Positions 8,585-16,784 of a DNA stretch of 64,000 nt are shown one piece after another. The DNA is from JBBBNV01 sp037137075 (lineage in GTDB: Bacteria > Bacillota > Bacilli > Paenibacillales > NBRC-103111). The position numbers and the translations under genes are program-made. Positions within the stretch are counted from its first letter, which is position 1. Each line of letters starts with the position of its first letter. The stretch spans positions 62,001-126,000 of the forward strand of contig NZ_JBBBNV010000009.1 in assembly GCF_037137075.1 (NCBI RefSeq), read 5' to 3'. The notes beneath the pieces were generated by a model, which saw nothing but the letters and a program-made list of their open reading frames with translations, made no database searches and was not told the DNA's origin.

Positions 8585-9061
8585 ATGCCGATGAACAAAA
8601 AAATCCGTAAACCCGCAGCAACCAAGTCGGTGAAGCCAGCAGCAGCTAAAGCCCGTAAACCGGCAGCCAAAGTCCGCCAAGCCGCAGCGAATCCCATGGT
8701 TAAAAAAGCAATGGCCATTCGTGCCGCCGCACTTCGTCCGAAGGCCCGCCGGCGCGTAGGTCCAAAACAGGTCGATTTGACCGGAACCTGGACCGGCAGC
8801 GACAACAACACGTATTATTTCAATCAAACCGCAGCAAACGTGCTTTGGTTCGCGGGCTTGAACAACAATGGGCAGGTTACTTCCGTATACCGCGGCACCA
8901 TTCAAGACGATGAAGTTACCATTGTCGGCCAATATTCCACCGTGCGGCTTGCAACCCCCAGAAACGGCAACCTGCGCCTCAACATTGAAAGTGCAACCTC
9001 GGTCACCAAGGTTTCCCAAACAGGAGGCTTTACTTTCCCGGCCAGCTGGGCAAAAGTGTAA
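8585..9061 (+). CDS. Basic-tailed beta-domain protein (lipocalin-like), unknown function
   Basis: The 158-residue protein has two halves. Residues 1-60 are a repetitive Lys/Ala/Pro/Arg tail (KPAATK, KPAAAK, RKPAAK units) like a histone H1 or HU extension. Residues 64-158 look like a small beta-barrel (LTGTWTGSDNNTYYF, VYRGTIQDD, TGGFTFPASW). There is no signal peptide, so it is probably cytoplasmic and able to bind nucleic acid or another polyanion; that is inference. GGAGGTG precedes the start and a terminator follows. A second in-frame ATG two codons in is also possible. Confidence 0.75.
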   Translation: MPMNKKIRKPAATKSVKPAAAKARKPAAKVRQAAANPMVKKAMAIRAAALRPKARRRVGPKQVDLTGTWTGSDNNTYYFNQTAANVLWFAGLNNNGQVTSVYRGTIQDDEVTIVGQYSTVRLATPRNGNLRLNIESATSVTKVSQTGGFTFPASWAKV

Positions 9062-9108
9062 GCCTGTTTCTCAAAGCCTCGCCGAGCTTTCTCTCTAACC
9101 CCAAATCG

Positions 9109-9142
9109 TCCGGACTTCCCGCAGCGGAAGTCCGGATTTTTT
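9109..9142 (+). terminator. Rho-independent terminator
   Basis: Perfect 11-bp stem TCCGGACTTCC / GGAAGTCCGGA (9109-9119, 9126-9136) and six T. Confidence 0.9.
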
Positions 9143-9292
9143 ATCCATATCTGCTGACTGAACAGAAGCTTACTACATATTTCGCTGAAGAAAGGGAAAT
9201 TTTGTTTATCCCGAATTTTTTGTATGATGGTCTAAAAAATCGAATAAGGACTTTCATCGCCAAGTTATCGCCCAGGCCAGGCGCAAAACGAA

Positions 9293-9334
9293 CAAAGCGC
9301 CCGGCCTCCTTATTGCAGGAGGCCGGACGCTTTG
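9293..9334. terminator. Hairpin terminator of the abrB-like gene
   Basis: CAAAGCG and CCGGCCTCCT pair with AGGAGGCCGG and CGCTTTG around a 6-base loop. It lies 30 bp past the stop of the minus-strand abrB-like gene. The stretch 9143-9292 shows no gene. Confidence 0.8.
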
Positions 9335-9363
9335 TTTCATCCATATAACCAGAAGCCGCGGGC

Positions 9364-9609
9364 TTAGACATGAAATTGTGTCATTTCGCCCAAGCAGCCT
9401 TTGCATATGTATTTGTCTCGGTAATCCACCACATCGAGTGCTCCACAGAATACGCAACGGGGTCTATACCGTTCGAGCAAAATGTGGTCGCCGGAAACAA
9501 AAATCTCTACTGGATCCCCTTCGTTCATTTTATATCGCTTGCGCAGCGATTTGGGAAGCACGATTCGGCCAAGTTGATCGACCTTCCGCACAACACCTGC
9601 CGGTCTCAT
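9364..9609 (-). CDS. AbrB/SpoVT-family transition regulator with zinc-ribbon-like tail
   Basis: The 81-residue protein starts with the AbrB swapped-hairpin DNA-binding domain (GVVRKVDQLGRIVLPKSLR, residues 5-23). The C-terminal part is not the AbrB dimer domain but a Cys52-x2-Cys55 ... Cys69-x2-Cys72 pattern, likely to bind zinc. AbrB proteins repress post-exponential genes. AGGTGAT sits 8 bases before the ATG. I see this subtype as typical of Paenibacillus-like and clostridial genomes, but cannot confirm that here. Confidence 0.88.
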   Translation of the reverse strand: MRPAGVVRKVDQLGRIVLPKSLRKRYKMNEGDPVEIFVSGDHILLERYRPRCVFCGALDVVDYRDKYICKGCLGEMTQFHV

Positions 9610-9669
9610 AATATCGTATCACCTCGCTTCAGTAACATCTTCTGTAAGATCTAGATGTCAACAGCGTGC

Positions 9670-9697
9670 ATTATATCTTCGCTACACGAGATGAAAA
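9670..9697 (-). promoter_or_regulatory. Putative promoter of the abrB-like gene
   Basis: On the minus strand TTTTCA (9692-9697), 16 bp, TATAAT (9670-9675). A perfect TTGACA at 9657-9662 lacks a good -10 partner. Confidence 0.45.
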
Positions 9698-9803
9698 TCC
9701 TTCTTTTGTCCTAGAAACTTTTTTAAAAAGCGCGATTTACGTTAAAAATAGCGATATTTTGTCATGTTCTAGCCCAAATCGGATAAAAACCTGACCTGAA
9801 GTG

Positions 9804-10268
9804 TTAGCTTAATCCCGGAAAATCGTTTTGACGCAGCGCTTCAAACAGCACGATAGCCGCGGAATTGGACAAGTTTAACGACCGAACCGCATCCGTCATC
9901 GGCATACGCATCCATCTTCCCGGATGCTGCTCCAGTATTTCCGGTGACAGCCCCTTTGTTTCTTTGCCGAATACGAGAAAATCCCCATCCTCAAACCGGA
10001 GGTCAGTATACCGTTTATCCGCTTTGGTCGTCGCGAAGTGGAACCGGCCTTCAGGATACTGCTCCTTCAGCTCCTGAAAGGAATCGTGATATTCCACCTT
10101 TACGGCATGCCAGTAATCCAGACCGGCCCGCTTTAAGGTCTTGTCATCCGTCAAAAATCCGAGCGGCCGCACCAAATGCAGCACCGTCCCCGTCGCTGCG
10201 CAGGTGCGCGCAATATTGCCCGTATTCGCAGGAATTTCAGGCTCGACCAATACAATATGAAATGCCAT
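9804..10268 (-). CDS. trmL: tRNA (cytidine(34)-2'-O)-methyltransferase TrmL
   Basis: The 154-residue protein is a minimal SPOUT methyltransferase of normal TrmL length: N-terminal HIVLVEPEIPANTGNIARTC, the central VFGKETKGL loop and the C-terminal MPMTDAVRSLNLSNSAAIVL that forms the knotted SAM site. It methylates the wobble ribose of tRNA-Leu species. The start at 10268 is chosen because AGAGGTGA lies 8 bases upstream; an ATG ten codons earlier has none. Confidence 0.93.
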   Translation of the reverse strand: MAFHIVLVEPEIPANTGNIARTCAATGTVLHLVRPLGFLTDDKTLKRAGLDYWHAVKVEYHDSFQELKEQYPEGRFHFATTKADKRYTDLRFEDGDFLVFGKETKGLSPEILEQHPGRWMRMPMTDAVRSLNLSNSAAIVLFEALRQNDFPGLS

Positions 10269-10300
10269 CTTTTTGTTCACCTCTGTCGTTTGTCCCAACT

Positions 10301-10329
10301 ATTATACACCGGTTTAACGGCAATTTTAA
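10301..10329 (-). promoter_or_regulatory. Promoter of trmL
   Basis: Minus-strand TTAAAA (10324-10329), 17 bp, TATAAT (10301-10306). Confidence 0.55.
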
Positions 10330-10429
10330 CATACGTTTTACGCGTTCTTAATATCCGCTTGATAGTGTGCCGCCATAATAGGGAATATCAGACCGATTCA
10401 GCACGACTTTCGGAAAGCGAGGAAACGTT

Positions 10430-11143
10430 ATGAAGAAGAAAATTCTCGTCGTTGATGATGAACCCTCCATCTCCATGCTCATAGATTTCAACCTGAAGCT
10501 GGTTGGCTTTGATGTTCAATGCGTCTTCGACGGCGAGGCTGTATTTGATTCCATCCGCCAGTTCCGTCCCGACCTGATTGTTCTCGATTTGATGCTGCCC
10601 AAGATGGACGGCATTCAAGTATGCCGCAAGCTTCGCAGCCAGAATAATATGGTTCCTATTATCATGCTCACCGCGCTGCAGGACCTGTCCGATAAAATCG
10701 CCGGGCTGGATAACGGAGCCGATGATTACATGACCAAGCCCTTCAGCCCGCAGGAGCTGACCTCCCGCATTCAAGCCATTTTGCGCCGTACCGGAGCACT
10801 GCCGACAGCGGATGAAGCGCAGGCTATGGAAATCGGACCGATCCGTATCAAGCCCGACCAGCGGGAGGTTTATTTAAACGAAAGCTTAATCGATTTGACC
10901 CCCAAGGAATTCGAGCTGCTGTTGTTTCTGTGCAAGCACCGCGGCAAGGTGCTGAGCCGCCAGCAGCTGCTGCATGGCGTCTGGGACTATCATTTCCTGG
11001 GCGATACACGTATAGTCGATGTCCACATCAGCCACCTTCGCGACAAAATCGAAAAAAACGCGCGCACACCGGAATTTATCGTGACCATCCGCAATGTCGG
11101 CTACAAGCTGATGGAACCGGCTATGAAAGAAAGCTATGCTTAA
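10430..11143 (+). CDS. OmpR/PhoB-family response regulator, orphan
   Basis: The 237-residue protein has a receiver domain (acidic pocket VVDDEPS, phospho-acceptor Asp53 in LIVLDLMLPKMDG, MTKPF Lys) and a C-terminal winged helix (LTPKEFELLLFLCKHRGKVLSR ... DTRIVDVHISHLRDKIE). It resembles PhoP/WalR regulators. No histidine kinase adjoins it, so the partner is elsewhere; the PAS kinase at 5107-6426 is the nearest unpaired kinase but nothing links them. Confidence 0.9.
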   Translation: MKKKILVVDDEPSISMLIDFNLKLVGFDVQCVFDGEAVFDSIRQFRPDLIVLDLMLPKMDGIQVCRKLRSQNNMVPIIMLTALQDLSDKIAGLDNGADDYMTKPFSPQELTSRIQAILRRTGALPTADEAQAMEIGPIRIKPDQREVYLNESLIDLTPKEFELLLFLCKHRGKVLSRQQLLHGVWDYHFLGDTRIVDVHISHLRDKIEKNARTPEFIVTIRNVGYKLMEPAMKESYA

Positions 11144-11270
11144 CCCCCGCCTCACAGAAAAGGGCTTGGTTTAATGCTTAGTGAGGCGTTACTCCCAGCA
11201 AGTCAAATACATTCCCCTGTACTCATTCATTGCCGAATAAGCTGCGGCTATTCCTCCATCGTATGAAACG

Positions 11271-11313
11271 AATCTTCAACTCCACATCAACGTGGAATTG
11301 AAGATTTTTTTTT
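11271..11313 (+). terminator. Rho-independent terminator
   Basis: A 15-bp stem with one mismatch (11271-11285 with 11292-11306) and nine T. It ends the response-regulator transcript. A weaker 8-bp repeat CGCCTCAC/GTGAGGCG lies at 11148-11188. Confidence 0.85.
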
Positions 11314-11326
11314 CGTTCCCTCAAGG

Positions 11327-11354
11327 TGAGAGTTTCCGGTGTATTCCACGTCTA
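11327..11354 (+). promoter_or_regulatory. Possible ECF-type autoregulated promoter
   Basis: TGAGAG (11327-11332), 16 bp, CGTCTA (11349-11354) resembles the TGAAAC-N16-CGTC pattern of Bacillus ECF sigma factors, with 4 of 6 matching in the -35. It directly precedes the sigma-factor gene. Confidence 0.35.
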
Positions 11355-11387
11355 TAGAATATGAAGCTACTGAAAGGAGAACTGGCC

Positions 11388-11978
11388 GTGGCGGAACACC
11401 TGGATTCTATCGAGAACAATCCTGAGAAGCAATGGATTCGCCGGGTGCTGGAAGGGCACAAAGACGAGTATGCCTTTTTGGTAAACCGGTACAAAAATAA
11501 AATTTACGGCCTGCTGCGCGGTATGGGAGCTGATCATCAAGATGCCCAGGATTTAACGCAGGAGACGTTTATTAAGGCTTACCGGAAGCTGGCTTCACAT
11601 GAGACAACAAAAAGCTTTTCCGCCTGGCTATACCAAATTGCCGTCAATGTGCTGAAAGATTTCTGGAGGAGCAAGTACCGAAGGGAATGGCTGCTTGAGC
11701 TTCCCTCCCATGTGGTAACCCTTAGCGGACCGGAAGATGCCATACTTCAGGAAGAGCACCAAACCGAGCTTCAAGCGCTGATACGGCGGCTACCGGATAA
11801 TTACCGGATCTCACTGCTGCTCCGGTATACGAATGATTTAAGCTATGACGAAATAAGCTCGCTGCTGAATGTTCCGCGAAACAAAATTCAAAATGACCTG
11901 TACCGGGCTAAAAAGAGGTTAAAACAAATGCTGACCGACGAGGAGATGAGAACCGATGCAGTGCTTAAGCCCCGCTAA
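11388..11978 (+). CDS. ECF sigma factor
   Basis: The 196-residue protein has sigma region 2 (residues ~25-95, with AQDLTQETFIKAYRKL) and region 4 (~135-185, SYDEISSLLNVPRNKIQNDL). It directs RNA polymerase to envelope-stress type promoters. The GTG at 11388 is taken as start because AAAGGAG is 8 bases upstream; an ATG nine codons earlier lacks a site. It overlaps the anti-sigma gene by 23 bp, the classic sigma/anti-sigma arrangement, and is probably held inactive by that product at the membrane. Confidence 0.92.
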   Translation: MAEHLDSIENNPEKQWIRRVLEGHKDEYAFLVNRYKNKIYGLLRGMGADHQDAQDLTQETFIKAYRKLASHETTKSFSAWLYQIAVNVLKDFWRSKYRREWLLELPSHVVTLSGPEDAILQEEHQTELQALIRRLPDNYRISLLLRYTNDLSYDEISSLLNVPRNKIQNDLYRAKKRLKQMLTDEEMRTDAVLKPR

Positions 11979-13686
11979 CATGGAAGATTACATCTTGAAC
12001 GCCAAGCTTCCGGATAAACAACGGACAGCCGAGCATCTTGCGGGCTGCCCGCGCTGCCTGGCTCTATACCTAGCGCAGTCCGAAGAACAGGCACGCTGGT
12101 CACAGGATCTTTATACGGACGCTCTGCCGGATGCTTTTACCGCTCAGGTGATGGCTTTGCTTGAAGATGAGGAGATTGAGCCGAGCACCCCGAAAGCCCC
12201 GTTACAGCAAGCTGATGATGAAAATAACAAGATAGCCGCCGCCAATCCCGTTCAAGCGGACGGAGAAAAGCCTGCAGCCCAAGCCGTTTCTCCCGCTTTT
12301 TCAGATGCCGCAGCATTCCGTAAAAACCGGTTCCCCGCCTGGAAGGTGGCCATTGGCGCGGCCTCCCTGCTTGTCCTGTTATTCTCTGTGGCGGTATACT
12401 CCGTTCCGACGCTCGCGGAAGCGCTTCGTTCCCTGTTCGGGCAAGAGCATGCAGACATCGGGCTGCTGCGGGCCCAAGAGCTTGGCCTGGTGGAGCATCC
12501 GAATATTCGGGTCACCGATCGGGGCTACACTCTCAAAATCGACGAGGCGGTTGCAGACCCGACCCGTGTCGTTGTTGCCCTGCAGCTGTTCGGTCCAAGC
12601 GGCCAGCATGACAGGGAACGGCTCGTCCTTTCAGAAGAAAATACGATTACAATCAAGGATGGTCAGGGAAAACCGGCCGGCTCTCTGCATGACATCGGCT
12701 ATACAAATGATTTTTACTATCTTGTCGCCCATCTCCCGGAGCCGCTTCAAACCGACCATATTACGATCGAAGGGCGCCTTACCCAGCTCGGCAACAACAT
12801 GCGCGGCATCCCTGTTCTTTCAGGGGACTGGAGCTTCAATTTCTCCATCGACCTGACGGAAGCGAACAAGAAAACAACTGTTCTCCCGCTCTCCGGAAGC
12901 TACACGTCTCCGGACGGTATGACCGTCCGGTTGAAACGGCTGACCCGGATGGTTCAGGGGGTGCGGTTAGAAATTGACACTGAGCTGAGCGCAGATGCGC
13001 TCGCCCGTTCTCCTGGCGAATTATGGAAGGAGCAGGGCCTGCGGTTTCATTTCGAGAATGCGGCGGGAGAAGAAATTCATAGCGTGAACACCCGCATAAA
13101 TCCTCATATGGACAGCCTGATGACCCAGCTTCATCTGCCTGGAGACAAGCCCGGGTTAATGCACTCGAGCTATACGTTTAAGTCTTTGCCGGCGGACGGC
13201 CCGTATACGTTCGTCTTCGACGGATATTTCGTTTCTGAGCGCGACGGGGCTTCCGTTTCATTTGAACCTGCGAAGCTGAAAACGCAGCCTGTAGTATTCC
13301 AATCGGACGGGGATGAGCTCCTGTTACAGGATTTCACTGTAGAATCCCCGCCGAATACAAACGGCGATAAGCCCGAAGGCTCCCTGCAGCTGAGCGGGCT
13401 GCTGCGGAATGAAAATCAGAACAGCCAATGGATTCTCACCGCGCCCGGCGGCCAGCCATATCCCATTACTATGCGCGGCGTATTAACCTGGTCCGCCACC
13501 GGTTGGCAGGACGGATATGTCCGGCTTGGCGGGCCGGACCTGGGCGGGCTGTTTGAATTTCGCGCCTCGGGGCTTGCCGCCATCCCGGAGCAGCTGCAGC
13601 TGACACGCACGGTAGTAAGCCGAATGTATACGAATGTAGCTTGGTCAGTCCCCATGCCTGAGACCGAGGCATTCCACGCCAGGTAG
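11956..13686 (+). CDS. Anti-sigma factor with zf-HC2 and DUF4179-like regions
   Basis: The 576-residue protein starts with a zinc-finger anti-sigma domain (His27-x3-Cys31-x2-Cys34), has one membrane helix (~residues 122-142) and a large extracytoplasmic part (~150-576) that resembles the DUF4179 type found on Bacillales anti-sigma factors. The N-terminal domain would bind the co-encoded ECF sigma factor; the outer part would sense the signal. GAGGAGATGAGAACCG supplies the ribosome site inside the sigma gene. Translation is probably coupled. Confidence 0.88.
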   Translation: MQCLSPANMEDYILNAKLPDKQRTAEHLAGCPRCLALYLAQSEEQARWSQDLYTDALPDAFTAQVMALLEDEEIEPSTPKAPLQQADDENNKIAAANPVQADGEKPAAQAVSPAFSDAAAFRKNRFPAWKVAIGAASLLVLLFSVAVYSVPTLAEALRSLFGQEHADIGLLRAQELGLVEHPNIRVTDRGYTLKIDEAVADPTRVVVALQLFGPSGQHDRERLVLSEENTITIKDGQGKPAGSLHDIGYTNDFYYLVAHLPEPLQTDHITIEGRLTQLGNNMRGIPVLSGDWSFNFSIDLTEANKKTTVLPLSGSYTSPDGMTVRLKRLTRMVQGVRLEIDTELSADALARSPGELWKEQGLRFHFENAAGEEIHSVNTRINPHMDSLMTQLHLPGDKPGLMHSSYTFKSLPADGPYTFVFDGYFVSERDGASVSFEPAKLKTQPVVFQSDGDELLLQDFTVESPPNTNGDKPEGSLQLSGLLRNENQNSQWILTAPGGQPYPITMRGVLTWSATGWQDGYVRLGGPDLGGLFEFRASGLAAIPEQLQLTRTVVSRMYTNVAWSVPMPETEAFHAR

Positions 13687-13702
13687 ACCAAGTGAAATGT
13701 TT

Positions 13703-13763
13703 CCGCACGCGCGCAGCTCCCGGCGCGCGGTGTTTCGCTGCATGACGGCGGTCGGTCGACCAC
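13703..13763 (-). repeat. Dispersed palindromic repeat, copy A
   Basis: Read on the minus strand, these 61 bp match copy B (34122-34183) at all but two substitutions and one indel. The core is a GC-rich hairpin (CCGCGCGC ... GCGCGCG around GGGAGC). It lies between the anti-sigma stop and the terminator. Confidence 0.8.
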
Positions 13764-13774
13764 TGCCTGAAATG

Positions 13775-13826
13775 AAAAGAGGGTGTTCCTCAGCCATGTT
13801 TATGGCTTTGGAACGCCCTCTTTTTT
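13775..13826. terminator. Bidirectional terminator between anti-sigma gene and serC
   Basis: AAAAGAGGGTGTTCC pairs with GGAACGCCCTCTTTT (one G-T), enclosing AGCCAT/ATGGCT; A-run and T-run on either side serve both convergent genes. Confidence 0.88.
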
Positions 13827-13853
13827 ATGGTTCACGGAAGCCGGAGCTACCGA

Positions 13854-14942
13854 TTAGCCGTTGCGCTTCTGGAAATCGGCCAGGAAATCAGCCAGCGCCT
13901 TGCAGCTTTCGTAAGGTACTGCGTTATACGTGGAAGCACGCAGACCGCCTACGCTGCGGTGACCGGCCAGTCCGACGAAGCCGTGCTGAGCCGACTCCTT
14001 CACGAACGCTTTCTCCAGCTCTTCGCTGGCCATACGCCATGTGATGTTCATGGTCGAACGGCTGCCCGGATCAACGACACCGCGGTAGAAGCCGCCGCTG
14101 TTGTCGATTGCATCATAAATCAGCTTCGTTTTTTCGATATTTTTTTGCTCCATTGCTGCAACGCCGCCGTTGGCCTTAATCCATTTCAGAACCAGGTTAA
14201 CCATATAAACCGAATATACCGGCGGAGTGTTGTACAAGGAGTCGTTTTTCACGAATGTGCTATAACGCAGCATGGTCGGGATCGTTTTTGGCGCATCCTG
14301 CAGCAGATCTTCTTTAACAATCACGATTGTAACCCCGGACGGCCCCAGGTTTTTCTGAGCGCCCGCATAAATCATCGAGAACTTCGAAGCATCGATCGGA
14401 CGGCACAAGATGTCACTGGACATATCTGCGATAAGCGGGATATTGCCTGTTTCCGGGTATTTATGGAACTGGGTCCCGGCAATCGTTTCATTGGAGGTAA
14501 TATGTAAATAAGCAGCGTCCTGACGCAGTTCAATCTCATCCTGAGACGGCATGTACAGCGGGCGGTCAGCAGCGATGCTTGCCGCGATATGCGTCTCGCC
14601 AATCAGCTGGGCCTCTTGAATGGCCTTCTCTGCCCAGGAACCGGTCATTACATAGCTGCCCACCTTGCCCGGCTTCAAGAAATTCATCGGAATCATGGCG
14701 AACTGTGTGCTGGCTCCGCCCTGCAGGAACAGGACCTTGTAGCCCTCCGGAATGCCAAGCAGCTCCTTCAGCAGCTCCTGTGTCTCGCTGTTGACCTTCT
14801 CATATTCCTTGCTCCGGTGGGAAATTTCCATAATCGACATGCCGATGCCTTGATATTCCACCAGCTCTTCCTGTGCTTGCTGAAGTACCTCCAGCGGCAG
14901 TGCAGCCGGCCCGGCGTTAAAGTTATAAGCGCGTTTGCCCAT
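13854..14942 (-). CDS. serC: Phosphoserine aminotransferase SerC
   Basis: The 362-residue class V aminotransferase begins RAYNFNAGPAALPLEVLQ, the typical SerC N-terminus, and has the PLP lysine in AGAQKNLGPSG. It converts 3-phosphohydroxypyruvate to phosphoserine in serine synthesis. The start at 14942 follows AAGGTG; an ATG eight codons earlier has no site. It stands alone, with its own promoter and terminator. Confidence 0.96.
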   Translation of the reverse strand: MGKRAYNFNAGPAALPLEVLQQAQEELVEYQGIGMSIMEISHRSKEYEKVNSETQELLKELLGIPEGYKVLFLQGGASTQFAMIPMNFLKPGKVGSYVMTGSWAEKAIQEAQLIGETHIAASIAADRPLYMPSQDEIELRQDAAYLHITSNETIAGTQFHKYPETGNIPLIADMSSDILCRPIDASKFSMIYAGAQKNLGPSGVTIVIVKEDLLQDAPKTIPTMLRYSTFVKNDSLYNTPPVYSVYMVNLVLKWIKANGGVAAMEQKNIEKTKLIYDAIDNSGGFYRGVVDPGSRSTMNITWRMASEELEKAFVKESAQHGFVGLAGHRSVGGLRASTYNAVPYESCKALADFLADFQKRNG

Positions 14943-14975
14943 TGTTCCCCTACACCTTCTCTTCATTCATTTGAT

Positions 14976-15182
14976 ATGGCTAATAATAACAAGATTCGTC
15001 ACGGACAGCAAGCCCGGATCAGCGGCTTTTACAAGCTTTTCATAGAGCCCGGCCTATTTTTAGGCGCGCCGAATACAATGCTTGCAGAAACGGGCGGCAT
15101 CCCTTTTAAAAAAGAAGCCGCGGCAGACCTCATCTGCTTTTCAAGCTTGCCCCATGCTGACCCCCATCATGCAGCACTATGA
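14976..15182 (+). CDS. Doubtful 68-residue ORF over the serC promoter
   Basis: An ATG ORF reads MANNNKIRHGQQARISGFYK and continues to a stop at 15182. The opening looks protein-like (faintly like the G-x-x-AP-x-x-G-x-Y start of YjzC-type proteins), but there is no ribosome site and it overlaps the serC promoter on the other strand. It may be chance or a decayed small gene. Confidence 0.2.
   Translation: MANNNKIRHGQQARISGFYKLFIEPGLFLGAPNTMLAETGGIPFKKEAAADLICFSSLPHADPHHAAL
14983..15011 (-). promoter_or_regulatory. Promoter of serC
   Basis: Minus-strand TTGCTG (15006-15011), 17 bp, TATTAT (14983-14988). Confidence 0.55.
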
Positions 15183-15340
15183 CTGCTGTCTATTCGTTTC
15201 CTTCCTTATAAATGGTTGCCGCGGCATCATCCCTCTTCAATTCGGCCTATAGCATAAAGATGTACAAGAAAGGAAAGATTATGAGGCAGAGGTGATGAAA
15301 ACTGCATCCTCCTCCCCATTCTTCTGCAGCCGGAGCGGTC

Positions 15341-15679
15341 CTGTACCCCCGTCTGTTTGCTGCTGTTCCGGTCCCTGACGAGGTGAAGCTCTCCCTTTAC
15401 CGGTGGTGCAGCACATCGGGCTTGCCGTTCAGGCGCTGGACGCACCGGGCGGACTATCATATCACCCTGCAGTTTTACGGGAGCACCCGCCCGGATCAGG
15501 CAGATCTTCTTATCCGGCAGCTCTCTGCTTTCAGTGCAGGTTGGAGCCCTTTTACACTGCAACTGGACGGGCCTAGCGTATTCGGCAATCCCCAGTCTCC
15601 CAAGGAAATCCTCCTCTACGAAAGCCTGCTTGGCCAACAGCCGATGTACCGGCCGTTTGCCCGTTTCCCCATCACATAA
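15341..15679 (+). pseudogene. Truncated RNA 2',3'-cyclic phosphodiesterase / 2'-5' RNA ligase (thpR) remnant
   Basis: In one frame the sequence reads RLFAAVPVPDEVK, then RADYHITLQFYG with the first HxT(L) catalytic motif of the 2H phosphoesterases, and FTLQLDGPSVFGNP. The natural start is missing (a TGA interrupts the frame at 15296-15298; a ribosome site AGAGGTG at 15289 feeds a different frame), and the frame stops before the second HxT motif. This is about half of a thpR gene, so I call it a pseudogene. Confidence 0.65.
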
Positions 15680-15802
15680 TTTCACACAATTTCGTGATAT
15701 TTATGACATACTTTTGGGGTAAAGTAACGAGGAGCAGGACCCTTGAAAAATTTGGACATCAACCCAACATGCAGCCATACTCATTTTGAAGGAGGAATCC
15801 CT

Positions 15803-16585
15803 TTGAAATCGTGGAAAACAACAATTCTTCCGGCAGCGCTCGCTATCGCAATTGCCGTACCGGCGGCCGCATTCGCCGCAGACAGCCTGACCTCTACTGA
15901 AGCCGGTCAAGCCCAAACTCAGAACCAGCGTTCCTTCAGCCACCCGGGCGGCAAGGGACACCACGGCTTTGGAGAAGCCCGAGGCGGGTTCGGCTTCGGC
16001 AGCTCCGCCCATCAGGACATGTACTTGACGCTGCTCGCGGAGAAATATGCGCCGGGAACACTGAATGACCTGAAAAGCGTGCTCGCCGAACGGAGCAGCC
16101 TGAATGAGCAGATCAAAGCGCTCAGACCGGAGGCTAAGGAACAGCGCAAAGAATGGACCGAGGAACAAAAGGAACAGTTCAAGCAGCAGCACGAGCAGGC
16201 CAAGCAAAAGCGTGAAGAACTGAAGGCTCAACTCGACAGCGGCTCCATTACAAAAGAACAGTATCAGGAGCAGATCAAAGCACTGGGCGGAGATATGAAA
16301 AAAAGCTCCAAAGACTCCTCCAAGGGCAAGGAGCATAACAAGTCCAAGAATGAAGCGACGCAGGGCGATCAAGCCGCGCAGGAAGCCCGCAAGGCTGAAA
16401 TGGAGGCCCGGAAGGCGCTGCGCGACGAATTCGATACCGCTGTGAAAAGCGGCGATGCCGCCCAGATTCAAGCCGTGCTTCCAAAGCTGATCGAGCAAAT
16501 CAAAGCAAGCAATACCAAGCTTGCTCAAAAGGTCCAGGAGCTTAAAACAAAATCAACCTCGGCTGATACGCAGGCAGCTGAATAA
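15803..16585 (+). CDS. Secreted charged coiled-coil protein, unknown function
   Basis: The 260-residue product starts at TTG 15803, seven bases after AAGGAGG; an earlier in-frame TTG has no site. A signal peptide ends at about AAAFA-A (residue ~26). A Gly/His/Phe-rich segment follows, then long Lys/Glu/Gln helices (residues ~95-180 and ~200-255). The helical part recalls Spy/CpxP-like or other charged secreted proteins, but I recognise no specific family. It lies upstream of cssRS, which answers secretion stress; a link is only suggestive. Confidence 0.75.
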   Translation: MKSWKTTILPAALAIAIAVPAAAFAADSLTSTEAGQAQTQNQRSFSHPGGKGHHGFGEARGGFGFGSSAHQDMYLTLLAEKYAPGTLNDLKSVLAERSSLNEQIKALRPEAKEQRKEWTEEQKEQFKQQHEQAKQKREELKAQLDSGSITKEQYQEQIKALGGDMKKSSKDSSKGKEHNKSKNEATQGDQAAQEARKAEMEARKALRDEFDTAVKSGDAAQIQAVLPKLIEQIKASNTKLAQKVQELKTKSTSADTQAAE

Positions 16586-16682
16586 CGCAGGATAGCCTCA
16601 CCCTGATTGGCGTACAAGACCGTTTATACGTTTGAATAAGAATGCTACTGCAGCGCACCCAATCGCGCATTCTTATCGGAAG

Positions 16683-16719
16683 CAAAGGAACGTGTTGTCG
16701 AACACGTTCCTTTGTTTTA
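16683..16719 (+). terminator. Rho-independent terminator before cssR
   Basis: Perfect 14-bp stem CAAAGGAACGTGTT / AACACGTTCCTTTG (16683-16696, 16701-16714) and TTTTA. Confidence 0.85.
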
Positions 16720-16784
16720 TGATGATAGCAAATGAGATTGCCTCTAGTGTAGATGCAGGACGATTGGAAAGGAGCAAGCCATCC

